A DNA stretch of 64,000 nucleotides. It comes from Parapristionchus giblindavisi (Eukaryota; Nematoda; Chromadorea; Rhabditida; Diplogasteridae). Positions 1-10,997 of the stretch are shown here, piece by piece. Every line of letters begins with the position of its first letter. Position 1 is the first letter of the stretch. The notes under the pieces are model-generated. The model saw only the letters and a program-made list of their open reading frames with translations. It did no database searches and was not told where the DNA came from. The stretch lies in assembly GCA_943737045.1 (NCBI GenBank), contig CALSFV010000007.1, forward strand, positions 893,001 through 957,000. The letters are read 5' to 3'. Position numbers and translations under genes: made by a program.

Positions 1-144
1 TCCATCTTGTGGGGGTCTCTCTTTTCTTTTCCTGCATCGAGGAAATCATTCGATCACTGATCGGCTCCACTCATCATTCGCGAGTTTATGCACCCAGAAC
101 CAACTCCTCTCCAACATTGTGCATGTAAAAAGCCCTGTAAAATT

Positions 145-563
145 ATATTGATTGTGGTATCGGTCATGTCCTAGAGGTAGTCCCAAGTGGGTTGATGCAG
201 AAGAGGTGTCAGCAGACGTGCCCAAACTCGATATTCACCCCTGGAAAGTAATGATTTCGATTTTGGAGGAGTCGATGGGGTTCAGTATTGAAGAGCTGCT
301 ACCCAAAGGTCAGAGTATAACCAGATTGGCAAGGGTTGAATTGGCTGGCTATGGCTGCGCTGTTCTACACCACTGACCTGATTTCTAAAATAACCTAATG
401 ATAACACAAATAAGAGCACGTCGATGATTCAGCCAGTGTCGAGAATGTACTGGCCAACTTATTCCCGGCTATTTCTGGCATGAACTACAAGTTGCCCGAA
501 GCAAATGCTGAAAGGGCATACTTTGAGCAAGCGCTTGCACATTTTTTGGAAGATAAATAGATA
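145..563 (+). pseudogene. Unidentified coding-like fragment upstream of chemoreceptor exons
   Basis: Two open pieces look coding but are not recognised. Positions 152-376 read as 74 residues, including PKLDIHPWKVM and IEELLPKGQS. Positions 414-560 read into ASVENVLANLFPAISGMNY and end at HFLEDK plus stop. They are in different frames and I found no clean splice pair joining them. A diverged relative lies at 8945-9160, also directly before chemoreceptor exon 7, so the fragment probably travelled with that gene as part of its intron 6. It is not part of the 7TM family. It could be the 3' end of an unrelated gene or of a transposon. Function unknown. Confidence 0.3.
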
Positions 564-644
564 CATATTTAATTTTATATACAAACCTTCGCATGAACTT
601 TATAAATAGGTCATATTCAAATTGTCGTATTCTATTCCTTTCAG

Positions 645-1067
645 ACATCATGTTCAGAGCGGACTATCAAAATTATGAAACAAGCGCTAAATGTTCTCCT
701 TTTACAGGTTTTCGATTGACCTAATGATTTTTATTGGTATCAAAAACCGATCATGCTTTCAGATGTTCCTCCCGGTTCTTTTCGTTCTAGTTCCAGCGTG
801 GATTATGGGAATGGGGCTTGCGACCGGCTTATTCCCCTTCGGTACTTTTTGTTTCACATGCATCGTTCATTCATGATTTTTTCAGAGGTGTGCTTGACCG
901 CGTTCTTTTGTCAGAAACACCACACAATCGCGCACAATGTTGCGTTACTATCGATCACTCCAAATTATCGAAAGTTTATTCGCCGATTCTTCAGAGATAT
1001 ATTCAATAAGATTTTACGGGTGAATTTTATATTTTGTTTGAAATGTCAGGAAGAATGTGTATTTTGA
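645..1067 (+). CDS. Chemoreceptor (srh/sri-like) 3' exons 7-9, partial
   Basis: Exons at 645-707, 763-841 and 886-1067 match exons 7, 8 and 9 of the intact genes at 7241 and 21125 in length, phase and sequence. They encode TM6 (MFLPVLFVLVPAWIMGMG), the TM7 block with HTIAHNVALLSITPNYRKF, and a short Cys-containing tail. The frame is open to a TGA at 1065-1067. Exons 1-6 are not seen between position 1 and 645. Because intron 6 of the 7241 gene also contains a relative of the 145-563 fragment, the missing exons may simply lie left of the window. One oddity: QKHH replaces the LLLH or LKLH of the paralogues in TM7. It is either the end of an intact gene or a 5'-truncated pseudogene. Confidence 0.75.
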
Positions 1068-1258
1068 CTTTCTTGCCGCGGCGGTTCAAATCCTATCGTT
1101 CACTGCATTTGAAATGGCTTGCGTCTTTTCGAACTAATTATTAGTTACTCTTCTTGAAAACGCTTAAGGAGAATTTTTGGGCATTAAAAAGATTTCTGAT
1201 TGTTAGTATAAACTTATTAATTCATATCACGCATGTCAGCTAAGGATTGACTGATTCC

Positions 1259-2671
1259 ACTACACACTTTTGAGTTGACCCCCTCTTTTCTCCACGGTTT
1301 TCGATGGTCCTTGGGTAGGACATCCCTGAGCCAGAGTAGCAAGGTTGGTAGATCAATCGTCTCTCCAGGAGCTCACGTCAAAGTTCGTCGTTGAGGCTCC
1401 TTCCGATGCGATTTTCTCGGCTCACAGGAGAGCTAGGAAAAAGTGATCAACAGATGAAATGTATAATTTCTCGAGTACTTTCAGATAAAAATGTGAAAAT
1501 CCAACTTATTGATTTTGTATTCCATACGGAAATGATTTTGTTCCACAGTTCCGGGACCTATTTTGTTTTGGGCTCAATCGATAGAGCTCGTCAATAGCTT
1601 TCATTTAAGCCCTTGGGAGTCGATTTAAGTTGGCATTTGGCTGAATGACGGCCGAAAAACTGCATTTGAATGCAGGTAGATCACTAATAAATGCCGCGCG
1701 TTGCTTTGATCTACTCGCCATTGTCGGTTAATTGACTGGATTGTCCTGTAATATACTGGAGAATGGGCTGACGATCAATCTGACGTCGAATCGCTCACCC
1801 AAGTTCATTTTGTTCTCGCTGCGGCCAAACCAGCGAAATTGGTCCATTCCGATGGTTTCTGGTACGGATTGACCGATGAATGCTGCAGATATGAGAGAAA
1901 GTTCCAGTTCCGCCCAGTGGATGGACATCACAGATGGTTACGTCGATACAATCCAGCGATAACACTCTCGGGAATTCTTCGAGAAACATAGATCACTTGG
2001 CCAGAGATCCAGAGAGCTCTAAATAGAACTGTCTTTCATATCTGCAGCATTCATCGGTCAATCCGTACCAGGAACCATCGGAATGGACCAATTTCGCTGG
2101 TTTGGCCGCAGCGAGAACAAAATGAACTTGGGTGAGCGATTCGACGTCAGATTGATCGTCAGCCCATTCTCCAGTATATTACAGGACAATCCAGTCAATT
2201 AACCGACAATGGCGAGTAGATCAAAGCAACGCGCGGCATTTATTAGTGATCTACCTGCATTCAAATGCAGTTTTTCGGCCGTCATTCAGCCAAATGCCAA
2301 CTTAAATCGACTCCCAAGGGCTTAAATGAAAGCTATTGACGAGCTCTATCGATTGAGCCCAAAACAAAATAGGTCCCGGAACTGTGGAACAAAATCAATT
2401 CCGTATGGAATACAAAATCAATAAGTTGGATTTTCACATTTTTATCTGAAAGTACTCGAGAAATTATACATTTCATCTGTTGATCACTTTTTCCTAGCTC
2501 TCCTGTGAGCCGAGAAAATCGCATCGGAAGGAGCCTCAACGACGAACTTTGACGTGAGCTCCTGGAGAGACGATTGATCTACCAACCTTGCTACTCTGGC
2601 TCAGGGATGTCCTACCCAAGGACCATCGAAAACCGTGGAGAAAAGAGGGGGTCAACTCAAAAGTGCGTAGT
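1259..2671. mobile_element. Long foldback element, about 630-bp arms
   Basis: Positions about 1259-1893 and 2037-2671 are near-identical inverted copies around a centre at 1965, with a loop of about 145 bp. The ends share ACTAC(A/G)CACTTTTGAG. The same 68-residue reading (starting MRLLPMRF) occurs at 1391-1597 on + and 2333-2539 on -, which is a consequence of the inversion. It separates gene 645-1067 from its conserved 3' tail at 3215-3425. No transposase was recognised and the target duplication was not resolved. Confidence 0.8.
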
Positions 2672-2698
2672 AAAGCAGACGATTTTGGTCAATCCTTA

Positions 2699-3197
2699 CA
2701 AGGGAATCCTTTCAGCTCGCGGAAAGCAATCCAGATGAAAATTTGCAGAAGCATTGTTGAAGGCGATAGAAAATGATATGTGAAGTCGAAAAATGCTGCA
2801 GGGCAATACCCTAGCCGCAGCATCTATCCGAACTTGGTCAAACTTAGTGCGCATTCGCCGCATTCTGAAGCAATGATTGAAACCTTATTGGTGGCGCAGT
2901 TCCTTCGTACAACAGCTTTGATGTTATATTTTCGAAATCTTTTTGTCTGTAATGTACGAGATACTTTCCAATGCATTCACCAATCAAATTGATACCATTC
3001 TTCAGAGATAGGGACAATAAATTCAAATTATTGGCGGCGAATGCGCACCAAGTTTTTACCAAGTTTGGATGGATGCTGCGGCTCGGGTATTGCCCTGCTG
3101 CATTTTCCGACTTCACATATCATTTTCTATTGCTTTCAACAATGCCTGTGCAAATTTTCATCTGGATTGCTTTCCGCGAGCTGAAAGGATTCCCTTG
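2699..3197. mobile_element. Tc4/Tc5-like foldback element, copy 1
   Basis: Termini CAAGGGAATCC and GGATTCCCTTG are flanked by TTA on both sides (2696-2698 and 3198-3200). The rebuilt empty site is CTTAG, which fits the CTNAG target known for nematode Tc4/Tc5. Arms of about 165 bp (2699-2863 and 3035-3197) surround a 170-bp loop. No transposase is present. Confidence 0.8.
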
Positions 3198-3214
3198 TTA
3201 GGTGACATGCGTGA

Positions 3215-3425
3215 TATTATCTTCATATCTTATTTACGTTATAATTGCAGTTTATTAATTTTGAGGTTAAATCAACATCAGGAATGCAAGATCAAAATCA
3301 AAATCAGGATCAAAGTGGACATGGAAAATCTGCTGTTCATTCTATAAATTTGTCGATAATTAGCCGATAATAAGTTCAGTAATAAACCGATTGATAATGC
3401 AATATGTTGTGTATTTAGATGTTGT
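3215..3425 (+). other. Conserved 3' tail of the chemoreceptor at 645-1067
   Basis: The sequence around TTTACGTTATAATTG, AAATCAACATCAGGA and AGTAATAAACCGATTG recurs after every copy that keeps exon 9 (9940-10335, 24790-24945, 38200-38350). It contains AATAAA (about 3381) and probably includes the original 3' UTR and polyadenylation region, here moved away from its gene by two inserted foldbacks. Confidence 0.5.
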
Positions 3426-3595
3426 TGTGTCTTACGATGTGCGACTGAACGTGTGAGTGATAGTGGTTACGTTGGATATTAATCAGCAAGACATGTAACA
3501 CAATAATATAATACAAAGAATGTAGAATATGACAGCACGTGTGCGAGGATCACACGATCCCTAAATAAAACTGGAATTGAAGAATCCCGCATTAA

Positions 3596-4957
3596 CAAGG
3601 GAAGTATGGTGCGCAGGTCCCGGACTTCGGAATGGGACATATACCATTCGATAGGTCTCCAAAATAGAAGACTCCCATGTTAAGGGGTTTGGCAACGTAC
3701 CCCTGGGGGCCGAGTAATTTGCATATTTCTGACTGTATTTTTTTGCGCCCTACAATAAGATCCAGTCTCTGTGAGATCATGAGCAAGCAGTGGTGGCCGG
3801 ATGGATAAGAGGATTGTCTATGTATCTTTTGCTCGCAAGTTCGATTCCCACACAAGTTCAACTTCTTTTGCTATTTTTCTATGTATGAAAATCTTACAAA
3901 AATCATTTAATAAAATCTATCAAAAATATTTTGCATTAGCATATGATAATGATAATAAAATTACAATTTATAATGGAATAATAATTACGATTATAATTTA
4001 TGATAGTTTAAAATAAAAATCGCATTCATTATTTTCAATTATTGTTTTTTTGTAACATTTTCCCTTACGTGGAGTGGACTGGTAGTCGTTAAAGATGGAG
4101 GCCTACGAATATGTTCGTAAATATATTATAAAAGCGATTCATTCTGGATAATAGCGCTCCTAACGCACTGGAAAAGTAAAAGTAAATTTACAATCCGTTA
4201 TTCGTTATACATCTGACCTTCAAACATATCATCAAATATGTACCCGAATCCAGCGCTGCATAAATCCTCACAGCGATACTTGTTATATAGGAATCTATAC
4301 CGAGGACTCATCGAATTGAGATAATTGATTTTTACCGTTGCTATAATCAAGAATGAATCTCTTTCATAATACATTTACGAAAATATTAGCAGGTCTCTAT
4401 CTTTAACGACCGCCAGCCCAATCCACGTTCGTTAAAAATGTTACAAAAAACAATAATTGAAAATAATGAATTCGATTTTCATTTTAAACTATCATAAATT
4501 AAGATCATAACATTATAATCATTATAACTATAATTATAATCATTATTATAGTCACAATCATTATAATCACCACTACATTATAAATTGTAAATTTCATAGT
4601 CATTTTCGTATAGTAATGTAAAATATGTATTGTTGATTTATCTTTAAAATGATTTTTGTTAGATTTTCATACATGGAAAAATAGCAAAAGTAGTTGAACT
4701 TGTGTGGGAATCGAACTTGCGAACAAAAGATATGTAAACAATCCTCTTATCCATCCGGCCACCACTGCTTGCTCACGATCTCACAGAGACTGGATATTAT
4801 TGTAGGGCGAAAAAAGACAGTCAGAAATATGCAAATTACTTGGCCCCCAGGGGTACGTTGTCAAAATCCTTAACATGGGAGCCTTCTATTTTGGAGACCT
4901 ATCGAACGGTATATGTCCCATTCCGAAGTCCGGGACCGGCGCACCATACTTCCCTTG
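3596..4957. mobile_element. Tc4/Tc5-like foldback element, copy 2
   Basis: Termini CAAGGGAAGTATGG and CCATACTTCCCTTG are flanked by TAA at 3593-3595 and 4958-4960. The arms pair over more than 600 bp with small indels, for example 3600-3880 with 4680-4955 and 4030-4125 with 4380-4470. The centre is AT-rich. Each arm carries a tRNA-like module (3786-3856 on +, about 4692-4766 on -), both reading toward the centre. Confidence 0.8.
3786..3856 (+). other. tRNA-like Pol III promoter module in arm 1
   Basis: An A-box-like TGGCCGGATGG and a B-box-like AGTTCGATTCCC are spaced as in a tRNA gene, but acceptor and anticodon stems do not pair well. An inverted copy lies at about 4692-4766. This is a tRNA-derived sequence, not a working tRNA. 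Confidence 0.5.
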
Positions 4958-4960
4958 TAA

Positions 4961-5062
4961 GAAAAATCGGCAAAGTTGATTTGCACTTGAAATCTAATCT
5001 ACGAGGTTCGGATCGATACACACAAATTCTACCCACTAGGCCATGGTGTCATATTTCCTAAC
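4961..5062 (-). other. tRNA-like relic
   Basis: Read on the minus strand this gives an A-box-like GGCCTAGTGGG and a degenerate B-box-like half (CCGAACCTCG) next to the tail AACTTTGCCGATTTTTC. The same arrangement is better preserved at 21845-21935 and 27060-27150, so all three look like members of one tRNA-derived family. Confidence 0.4.
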
Positions 5063-5139
5063 ACGATGTTGTTATCGTAAGTGAAAGTGTACGAGCCGAT
5101 CTATCTATAGCTATGATTTTTTTGTTTCACATTACGGGC

Positions 5140-5490
5140 TTTTACAGTGATAGCATCTTTTCACATGACAGTTCACCAAAAAGGGCGCAGATATAGGCTA
5201 GGTAATAGAGGACGATCTTGGCAACCGACACGTATACTATTTTTATAGTCAATCCTGAGTATGGAGTTGGCACGATAATAAGAGAATATTCGTCTTGCCA
5301 GCGAGAATAACTTTTTAAGTTCCAGTTCACTAAAAATCAGAGGGTGATCTTTTTTTTAAAGTGTGACCTGAATGTAGAGTAGATAATAGAGAAATGTCGC
5401 TTGGTTCGGTGGTGTTTCCTTGAAAAGACAACAGAATGTGATGATGTTGAGAATAGTCGCGATAATATAGAAAACATCTCGGTAATACAT
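5140..5490 (-). pseudogene. Antisense chemoreceptor exon-1 relic
   Basis: On the minus strand, 5490-5368 reads MYYRDVFYIIATILN followed by TFCCLFKETPPNQATF and ends at CAG with a GT donor, which is exon 1 of the srh/sri-like family without its first 14 codons. The following bases down to about 5140 resemble intron 1 of the gene at 21125 (around TATATCTGCGC). No exon 2 follows. This is a sixth copy, in the opposite orientation to the rest. Confidence 0.7.
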
Positions 5491-5919
5491 TAAAGATGGA
5501 GACCCACGAGTTTTTTCGTAATAAGACTGTTCGGATGGAATGATAGAGATTCATCGTACGAATCTAAAGACATATCTGATATTGATTCCCGATATGTTTA
5601 AAGCTCACTATGCGCATTGAAAGAACAACTTTCAAGGGATGTTGAGTGTGCCCATCCGATTTGCATACTTACTCTCTCATTTTCTCATTATCCCTTACGC
5701 CAATTACCATATAATATAAACAATAGCCAGCATGCTTATCGTGGTGGGAGTCAGTCATGCCAACTCATGGGTCCCCTTCTTTAATATCGTTTGTAGTTCG
5801 ATTGAGATATAGAATGAGTTCATATCTGATATGGAGCGATACAGAATTGGTTCAAAAGATATGAGATTATAATAGGGACGTAACAATATTTAGAAGATGC
5901 ATTTCTGCTATACAAACTC

Positions 5920-6110
5920 ATTTCATATCGTGAAACATTTTTTCCTTCAAATATCACTTCACTCGGAATCATCAAGAGTTCTTCATGGGTATCACTATGG
6001 TTAGGCCTGTTCTTATGACGATTATGATCTCGATCAAAATGGGCGGGGCTTGCAACCTTTGTTGTCAATCATTTAATACGTAGGAGGAAGAGTCGAGATC
6101 AAGAACACCG
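5920..6110 (-). repeat. Dispersed coding-like repeat (sibling at 40550-40760)
   Basis: The minus strand reads HNRHKNRPNHSD and IPSEVIFEG, closely matching the 40550-40760 copy at DNA level (shared GGGCGGGGCTTGCA and TAGGAGGAAGAG). It may be a duplicated exon of an unknown gene or part of a transposon. The frame is interrupted here. Confidence 0.4.
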
Positions 6111-6239
6111 TCATTTTGTAGCCATCGTACAATTGATAGTGGTAGAGAATAAGAAAGAAAAGATAGAAATCGAAAAAGCTGATATTGTTTTTTCCTTTAG
6201 CCTCCTCAACAAGCCGTAGCCATCATACAATTGGTATAA

Positions 6240-6720
6240 GTAGAAAATAAGCAAGCATTTCTATGTATCGTCCCGCTTAAACCATAGACAATACCACCAT
6301 CATACTACGTCGATATATTTTTATAAATCACGTCTCACAGAAAACAATACCTTGAATATTTCTCCGCTATCGTAATAATGGTATCACAATAATGATAAGT
6401 GCAACACAATTGTATAGTTATTCAAACAGTTGACATAACGGTCAAAACACCCATTTTCTTCTATTACATTAAATATTTTAAAAATTTATGCATATTAACA
6501 AATACTTTTACATTGTAAAATATTTAATTTTTTTGAGAATGCATTTTCACATAGTTATTGTAAGTTTCACGCACTCAATAAAAGACTGCGGATATGAGCA
6601 AAGTGACGGTTTTACCTCACTGTTTATATCGGTCTGTCACCCTTGTTCAAAAATATTATTCGTTTTCATTGACTTGGCGGTCTCAGTTATATCGATAATA
6701 ATACACTGATTGTGACTGCA
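6240..6720 (+). promoter_or_regulatory. Conserved upstream block, chemoreceptor 7241
   Basis: Blocks of about 400-480 bp with the same order of motifs lie upstream of each copy that retains exon 1 in the + cluster: GTCCAACACAAT or similar, CAATTG/CAGTTG followed by ACGGTC, and TTTCACGCACT(G/C)AATAAA. Copies are at 19900-20340, 29340-29660 and 32660-33130. Conservation amid heavy transposon turnover suggests promoter or enhancer sequence, but shared ancestry alone could explain it. Confidence 0.4.
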
Positions 6721-6849
6721 AATTCTCGCATATTTGAGCTATAAGTAAGATACGAGAATTAGGGAATGTGAGATACATAACAGTTAGCTTATTCCAGTCC
6801 CCGCTACTATTTTACCAAACGTTTATTTTTGTGAGAGTTTGCAGTAAGC

Positions 6850-7135
6850 AAACCTTTCTATGTGCGTAGTCCAGATATAAGCGAATTTTCGTGAATCCAG
6901 ATATCAGTAATTTTTTCTACAAGGTCTCCTGTAGAGCATTCATTAGTCGGAAGACTTAGGCGGAGAAAGTCATGTAGAAAATCACTCAAATTTTTTTCGT
7001 CATCTCTCTCTTTTTTTTCTCGAAGCTCAGGTCGATTGGGCAACTTTTGAAAACGGATTTGTAATCATTATCGAAAACTGATTCTAGTCATGCTATTGTG
7101 ACCTCTGAAAGCCAAGATGAGTTGAGACCCCCCAC
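6850..7135. repeat. Decayed relative of the 35697 foldback
   Basis: Words such as AAGCTCAGGTCGATTGGGCA, AAAACGGATTTG and GAGTTGAGAC match the right arm of the Tc4/Tc5-like element at 35697-36328, with the termini lost. A shorter relic lies at 20455-20515. Confidence 0.45.
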
Positions 7136-7240
7136 CCCCGGAACGGCTTGAAATCTAGGAACTGTATCTTCTAAATATTGTCACCTTTCGCTTATATTCT
7201 CGTATCATATGAATCAATTCTTTATCATTCCATATCAGAT

Positions 7241-9685
7241 ATGAACTCATTCTATATCTCAATCGAACTACAAACTATATTGATGTACTACGGAGATGTC
7301 TTCTATATCATCACAACTATTCTCAACATCACATCGTTCTGTTGTCTGTTCAAGGAAACACCACCGAATCAGGCGAAATTTCGCCAGTTTCTACTCTACA
7401 CTCAGGTTGCAGTATAGCACCGATATTGCAGTTAAACATACGACTTCAGGTTCTGGTGACTTTGGATGACTTTATATACGAAATCTTATTCGTACCATTT
7501 CCATTGTTCCCTGCAATGGGTCTCTATTGCGTTGGTCTTTTTTGCCAATGGGGAGTGCCCAGCCACTACACATTTGTGAGCATCTTTTTTTTGTAAAACA
7601 CTAACAGCGGCATATTTGCTAAAACTATTGATAATTTGGACTACATATTGCCTACGCAGCATCAAGATCATTCAGCTTTTTGTTAATGCATTTGTGCACA
7701 AGCTAATTTTTCAGGCAGCTGGAGTGTTTTTAATTGCAAATATTGGAATGTCTATCATAATATGCTTACTTTACCGACATCAGACAGTCATCTCGAAAAC
7801 GAGCATTTTCAAAATGAATAAGGCACGTATGAGCATCTTTTTCGTTAACCACGCATGATTTTTCTTTGCAGCTAACATTTGATCTAGTAAAAATTGCTTT
7901 GTTCGTGTTCTACAGTATACCCAGCTTAAGTATTGGAACTATCGATTACGATACTGAAAGTTTCGATCGTCGAATTGATGAGGTTAAAGATAACATTTTT
8001 CAATACGATTTTTTCGAAAATTACAGTTTCCATACAATATCACATGGATAAAGGAGCGAGGGTTATATTTTCTGTATGACAAAGACGAAATGCCACTAAT
8101 GTATTATTCTTCAATCATGGTAATATTTCAGAATACTGTAAATGAAAATTTAAATCTTACTACTTTTTGTTTTTTTTTTCAAATGTTTCATGAACTTGGC
8201 GAATATAAATATGAAACAGCGCGATTCATAAAACATACGGGGAAGATTTTTCATGAATATCTCAGCCTGGCGACAAACGATTTTAAGGCATCCATTCTTA
8301 GGTTCTCTTGTTTATTTCATTATAGCTTTAATACAAATTCGCAGGTGACATCATTTTCACTCTATGCAGTAATATTTATACTGTCTCATATAGGATATTC
8401 TTTACACAACGAGGTACGATTTTTGTGATGCGAAAAATATTTGATAAAAATTAGAGTGAATAGTGCAAGTAATGCCCGTTAAAGGCAGGTGGCATCCAAA
8501 AATTTCGATTTGAAATAGTTAAAATAGTTCATCGCATGTTGATAAGCTCAAAGAACTATTCAGAAATATGTATTTGAAAGTTTGAAAAGACGCTATGGTA
8601 AGAAGTTGGATTACTGTAGCCTGCTCCACACCACGGGCGAGGTTTCCGAACTACAGTATGCTAACTCCATCGAAAAGCTCAAAATAGCCCATTATTGAGT
8701 TTTATTCTTCATAATTCCCCACTGCGGATAGAATTATCATTAAAATATTCAATTTCAAGTCGTATCCAAAGAGTTGGTGTGGCAATTAGGAAAAGGCTCC
8801 CGCTATATGGAGCAGACTGTAGTTTTCTAACTGCGCCATTCTCCTTACCAGAAAATTCTTATGATATAAGATGTATATATTTCGAAACAGAATTTCAAGC
8901 TCTTTTATATGAGATCAACTTGTTTTTCGTTTCCCGGTCCCTTTAAAGGTATTGGTTCTGGGATCGGTCATGCCGTCATGAAAAATGTGTCCTCTACGGC
9001 ATCGGTTGCGTTTTTTTAGCGAGGTCAAACGCCCCAGAGTCGAGAAAGTGCTGACCAACTTCTTCAACTCCCAGCCCGGCTCTTTCTGGCATAATGGGGG
9101 TCTATATGTGCCGATTGATGGTACAAGACTATCACTGTAAAAGGGGTTCATTTTCAAATTGTCTTATGGTACTACTCCTTTCAGACATCATCTTCAGTTC
9201 GGACTATCAAAATTATGAAACATGCGTTATATGTTCTCATTTTACAGGTTTCTAATTGTTCTTATATTTTTTTTTATTTTCGCAAAATCTATCAGTCATG
9301 TTTACAGTTGTTCCTCCCGGTTCTTTTCATTGTAGTTCCGGCATGGATAATAGGCATGGGTCTAGCGACAGGCCTATTCCCCTTCGGTACTCCTCCTTTT
9401 ACATATTCTATGTCGCTTATTTCCTTTTTTTACATATAATATTATTCTCTTCTCGGAACATATGAGCACTGCCATAAAATCTAGGGGAAAACGTGATGAT
9501 TTTACTTTTCAGAGGTTTGCCTAGCATCGTTCTTTTGTCTGAAACTCCACTCAATCGCGCACAATGTTGCCCTACTATCGATCACTCCAAACTATCGAAA
9601 GTTTATCCGTCGATTCTTCAGAGTAATAAGCAATACGATTTTACGGGTGAATTTCATATATTGTTTGAAATGTCGGGTACAATAA
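7241..9685 (+). CDS. 7TM chemoreceptor, srh/sri-like (Str superfamily), intact
   Basis: Nine exons: 7241-7405, 7450-7575, 7715-7822, 7872-7982, 8027-8119, 8345-8413, 9185-9247, 9308-9386 and 9513-9685, giving 328 aa. Seven hydrophobic segments are visible. TM1 is about residues 18-37 and is followed by FKETPP. TM2 ends in FPAMGLYCVGLFCQWGVP, and exon 3 gives ANIGMSIIICLLYRHQ. TM6 has FLPVLFIVVPAWIIGMG. TM7 carries HSIAHNVALLSITPNYRKF, a motif typical of nematode Str-superfamily receptors. The expected role is odorant reception on sensory cilia. Intron 3 (7823-7871) starts with GC, because any nearby GT would put a stop in frame. Intron 6 (771 bp) holds a 460-bp TTAA element and a foreign gene-like fragment. 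The start was chosen because all paralogues except 34225 begin MNSFYISIELQ. The srh versus sri assignment is not certain. Confidence 0.85.
8483..8942. mobile_element. 460-bp TTAA-flanked element, copy 1
   Basis: Flanked by TTAA at 8479-8482 and 8943-8946, with ends AGG...CCT. A close copy in the opposite orientation lies at 22629-23089, also between TTAA tetramers. Both sit in introns of chemoreceptor genes, but in different introns (6 and 2), so they are separate insertions. It is non-autonomous, of the piggyBac or Kolobok type by target site only. Confidence 0.75.
8945..9160 (+). pseudogene. Unidentified coding-like fragment in intron 6
   Basis: It shares GGGATCGGTCATG and the stretch around TCTTTCTGGCAT with 145-563 and, like that copy, sits just before chemoreceptor exon 7. 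In one frame it reads RVEKVLTNFFNSQPGSFW. The two copies differ by indels, so neither looks functional. Confidence 0.35.
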
Positions 9686-9939
9686 ATACTGTATTTTTAT
9701 TTGATCATCACGGCGGTTCAAATGCGTTCATTCACTGCTGCCCATAATCGCCCAAGCCTAAATATTATCATTTTTAGCTTTCGTTGTAGGAGAATTCCGC
9801 ACAAAAACACTCTTAATTTTGGACTTATAATTAGTTGCTGTCCTTGCTTGTGTCCACGGCACAATTTAGAAAAAAAACTTTAGTTTTTTGGCCATAAAAA
9901 GATCTCCGACTATAACCTTATTTATACATTCATTATTTA

Positions 9940-10335
9940 CGTTATAATTGCGGTTCATTTCTTTTAAGATAAAATCAACATCAGGAGTACAAGATCAAAA
10001 TAAAAATCAAGATCAAAGTGCACGTGGAAAATATCCTGTTCATCCTATAAATCTGTCCATAGTTAGTCGATAATGTCTAAACTACTGTCCTCTTCCATCT
10101 AGGGCCTCATCCACCCAACTTCAATGATTCCCCACTTTGATCTTTGATCCTGGCACTTGAGAACACCTTACTTCCTTCAACTTCCCCATTCCCTGTGTTA
10201 TTCATTTAATTTCCCCTCGTCCAAACTTTTCTTTTCTTTTCTCATTCCTATTTCACTAGCTGAAACATTTTTCTAATATACGATAAATTAAATAAATAAA
10301 AATAATTAAATTGAGTAATAAACCGATTGGTATTG
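9940..10335 (+). other. Conserved 3' tail of chemoreceptor 7241, interrupted
   Basis: Matches the tail at 3215-3425 in two parts: 9940-10080 and 10313-10335 (AGTAATAAACCGATTGG). Between them lies about 230 bp of unrelated CT-rich sequence (10081-10310), evidently an insertion. Confidence 0.45.
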
Positions 10336-10997
10336 CAGTATGTTGTGATCTTTGATCTCTGAACTCAATGATATCACAGCTATTTTTGCATTTTATGAAC
10401 TCAACCGTCGACAGATCTTCCATCTTGTTAGCAGAGTGCGATGTATAGAATCCAGCGACGATGGTAGACATTAGAGGTGACGAAACGAAACGGATAGCGG
10501 AATTTCGGTTGAGATAATTTGATTATCTCCCCCAGCCGAAACTCGAGATATGCTAATCACCTCCAGCCGGCTAGAGAGTGATTCTCGCCTATTCCGCTTC
10601 CATTCCGGTTCGTTCCGGCTCGTTCCGGCTCGTTAAAATGTGATTTTGAGGGCGGTTTTTGCGGGGAAAACAACCAAATCGATCACAATATATAGTTTGC
10701 GTGCTTTTCAACCGTACTGCCCATCTTCACTTATTTTTCGATCGTTTCGGAGGTTTGTATTTTGATCTACCACACTCGTGGGAGGTCAAAATATTTTGTT
10801 CCGTTTGTACTATTTTTGAAAAGGATGAATCAGCATGTTTATGTGGCGAAACAACGTAATAAATATAAACAAGACCATGCAAAATCATATCGATAACTTG
10901 AAAATATAACGTTGCTCTGAAATTTAAAAAGAAAAACAATAATCCAACAAAACTTCTAACAAATAGTATACTATATGTTACACATGAAATCAATATA

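Noticed and set aside
1391..2539. Two identical 68-residue ORFs in opposite orientation
   Set aside because: They are mirror copies within the foldback 1259-2671, with no recognisable domain or splice context.
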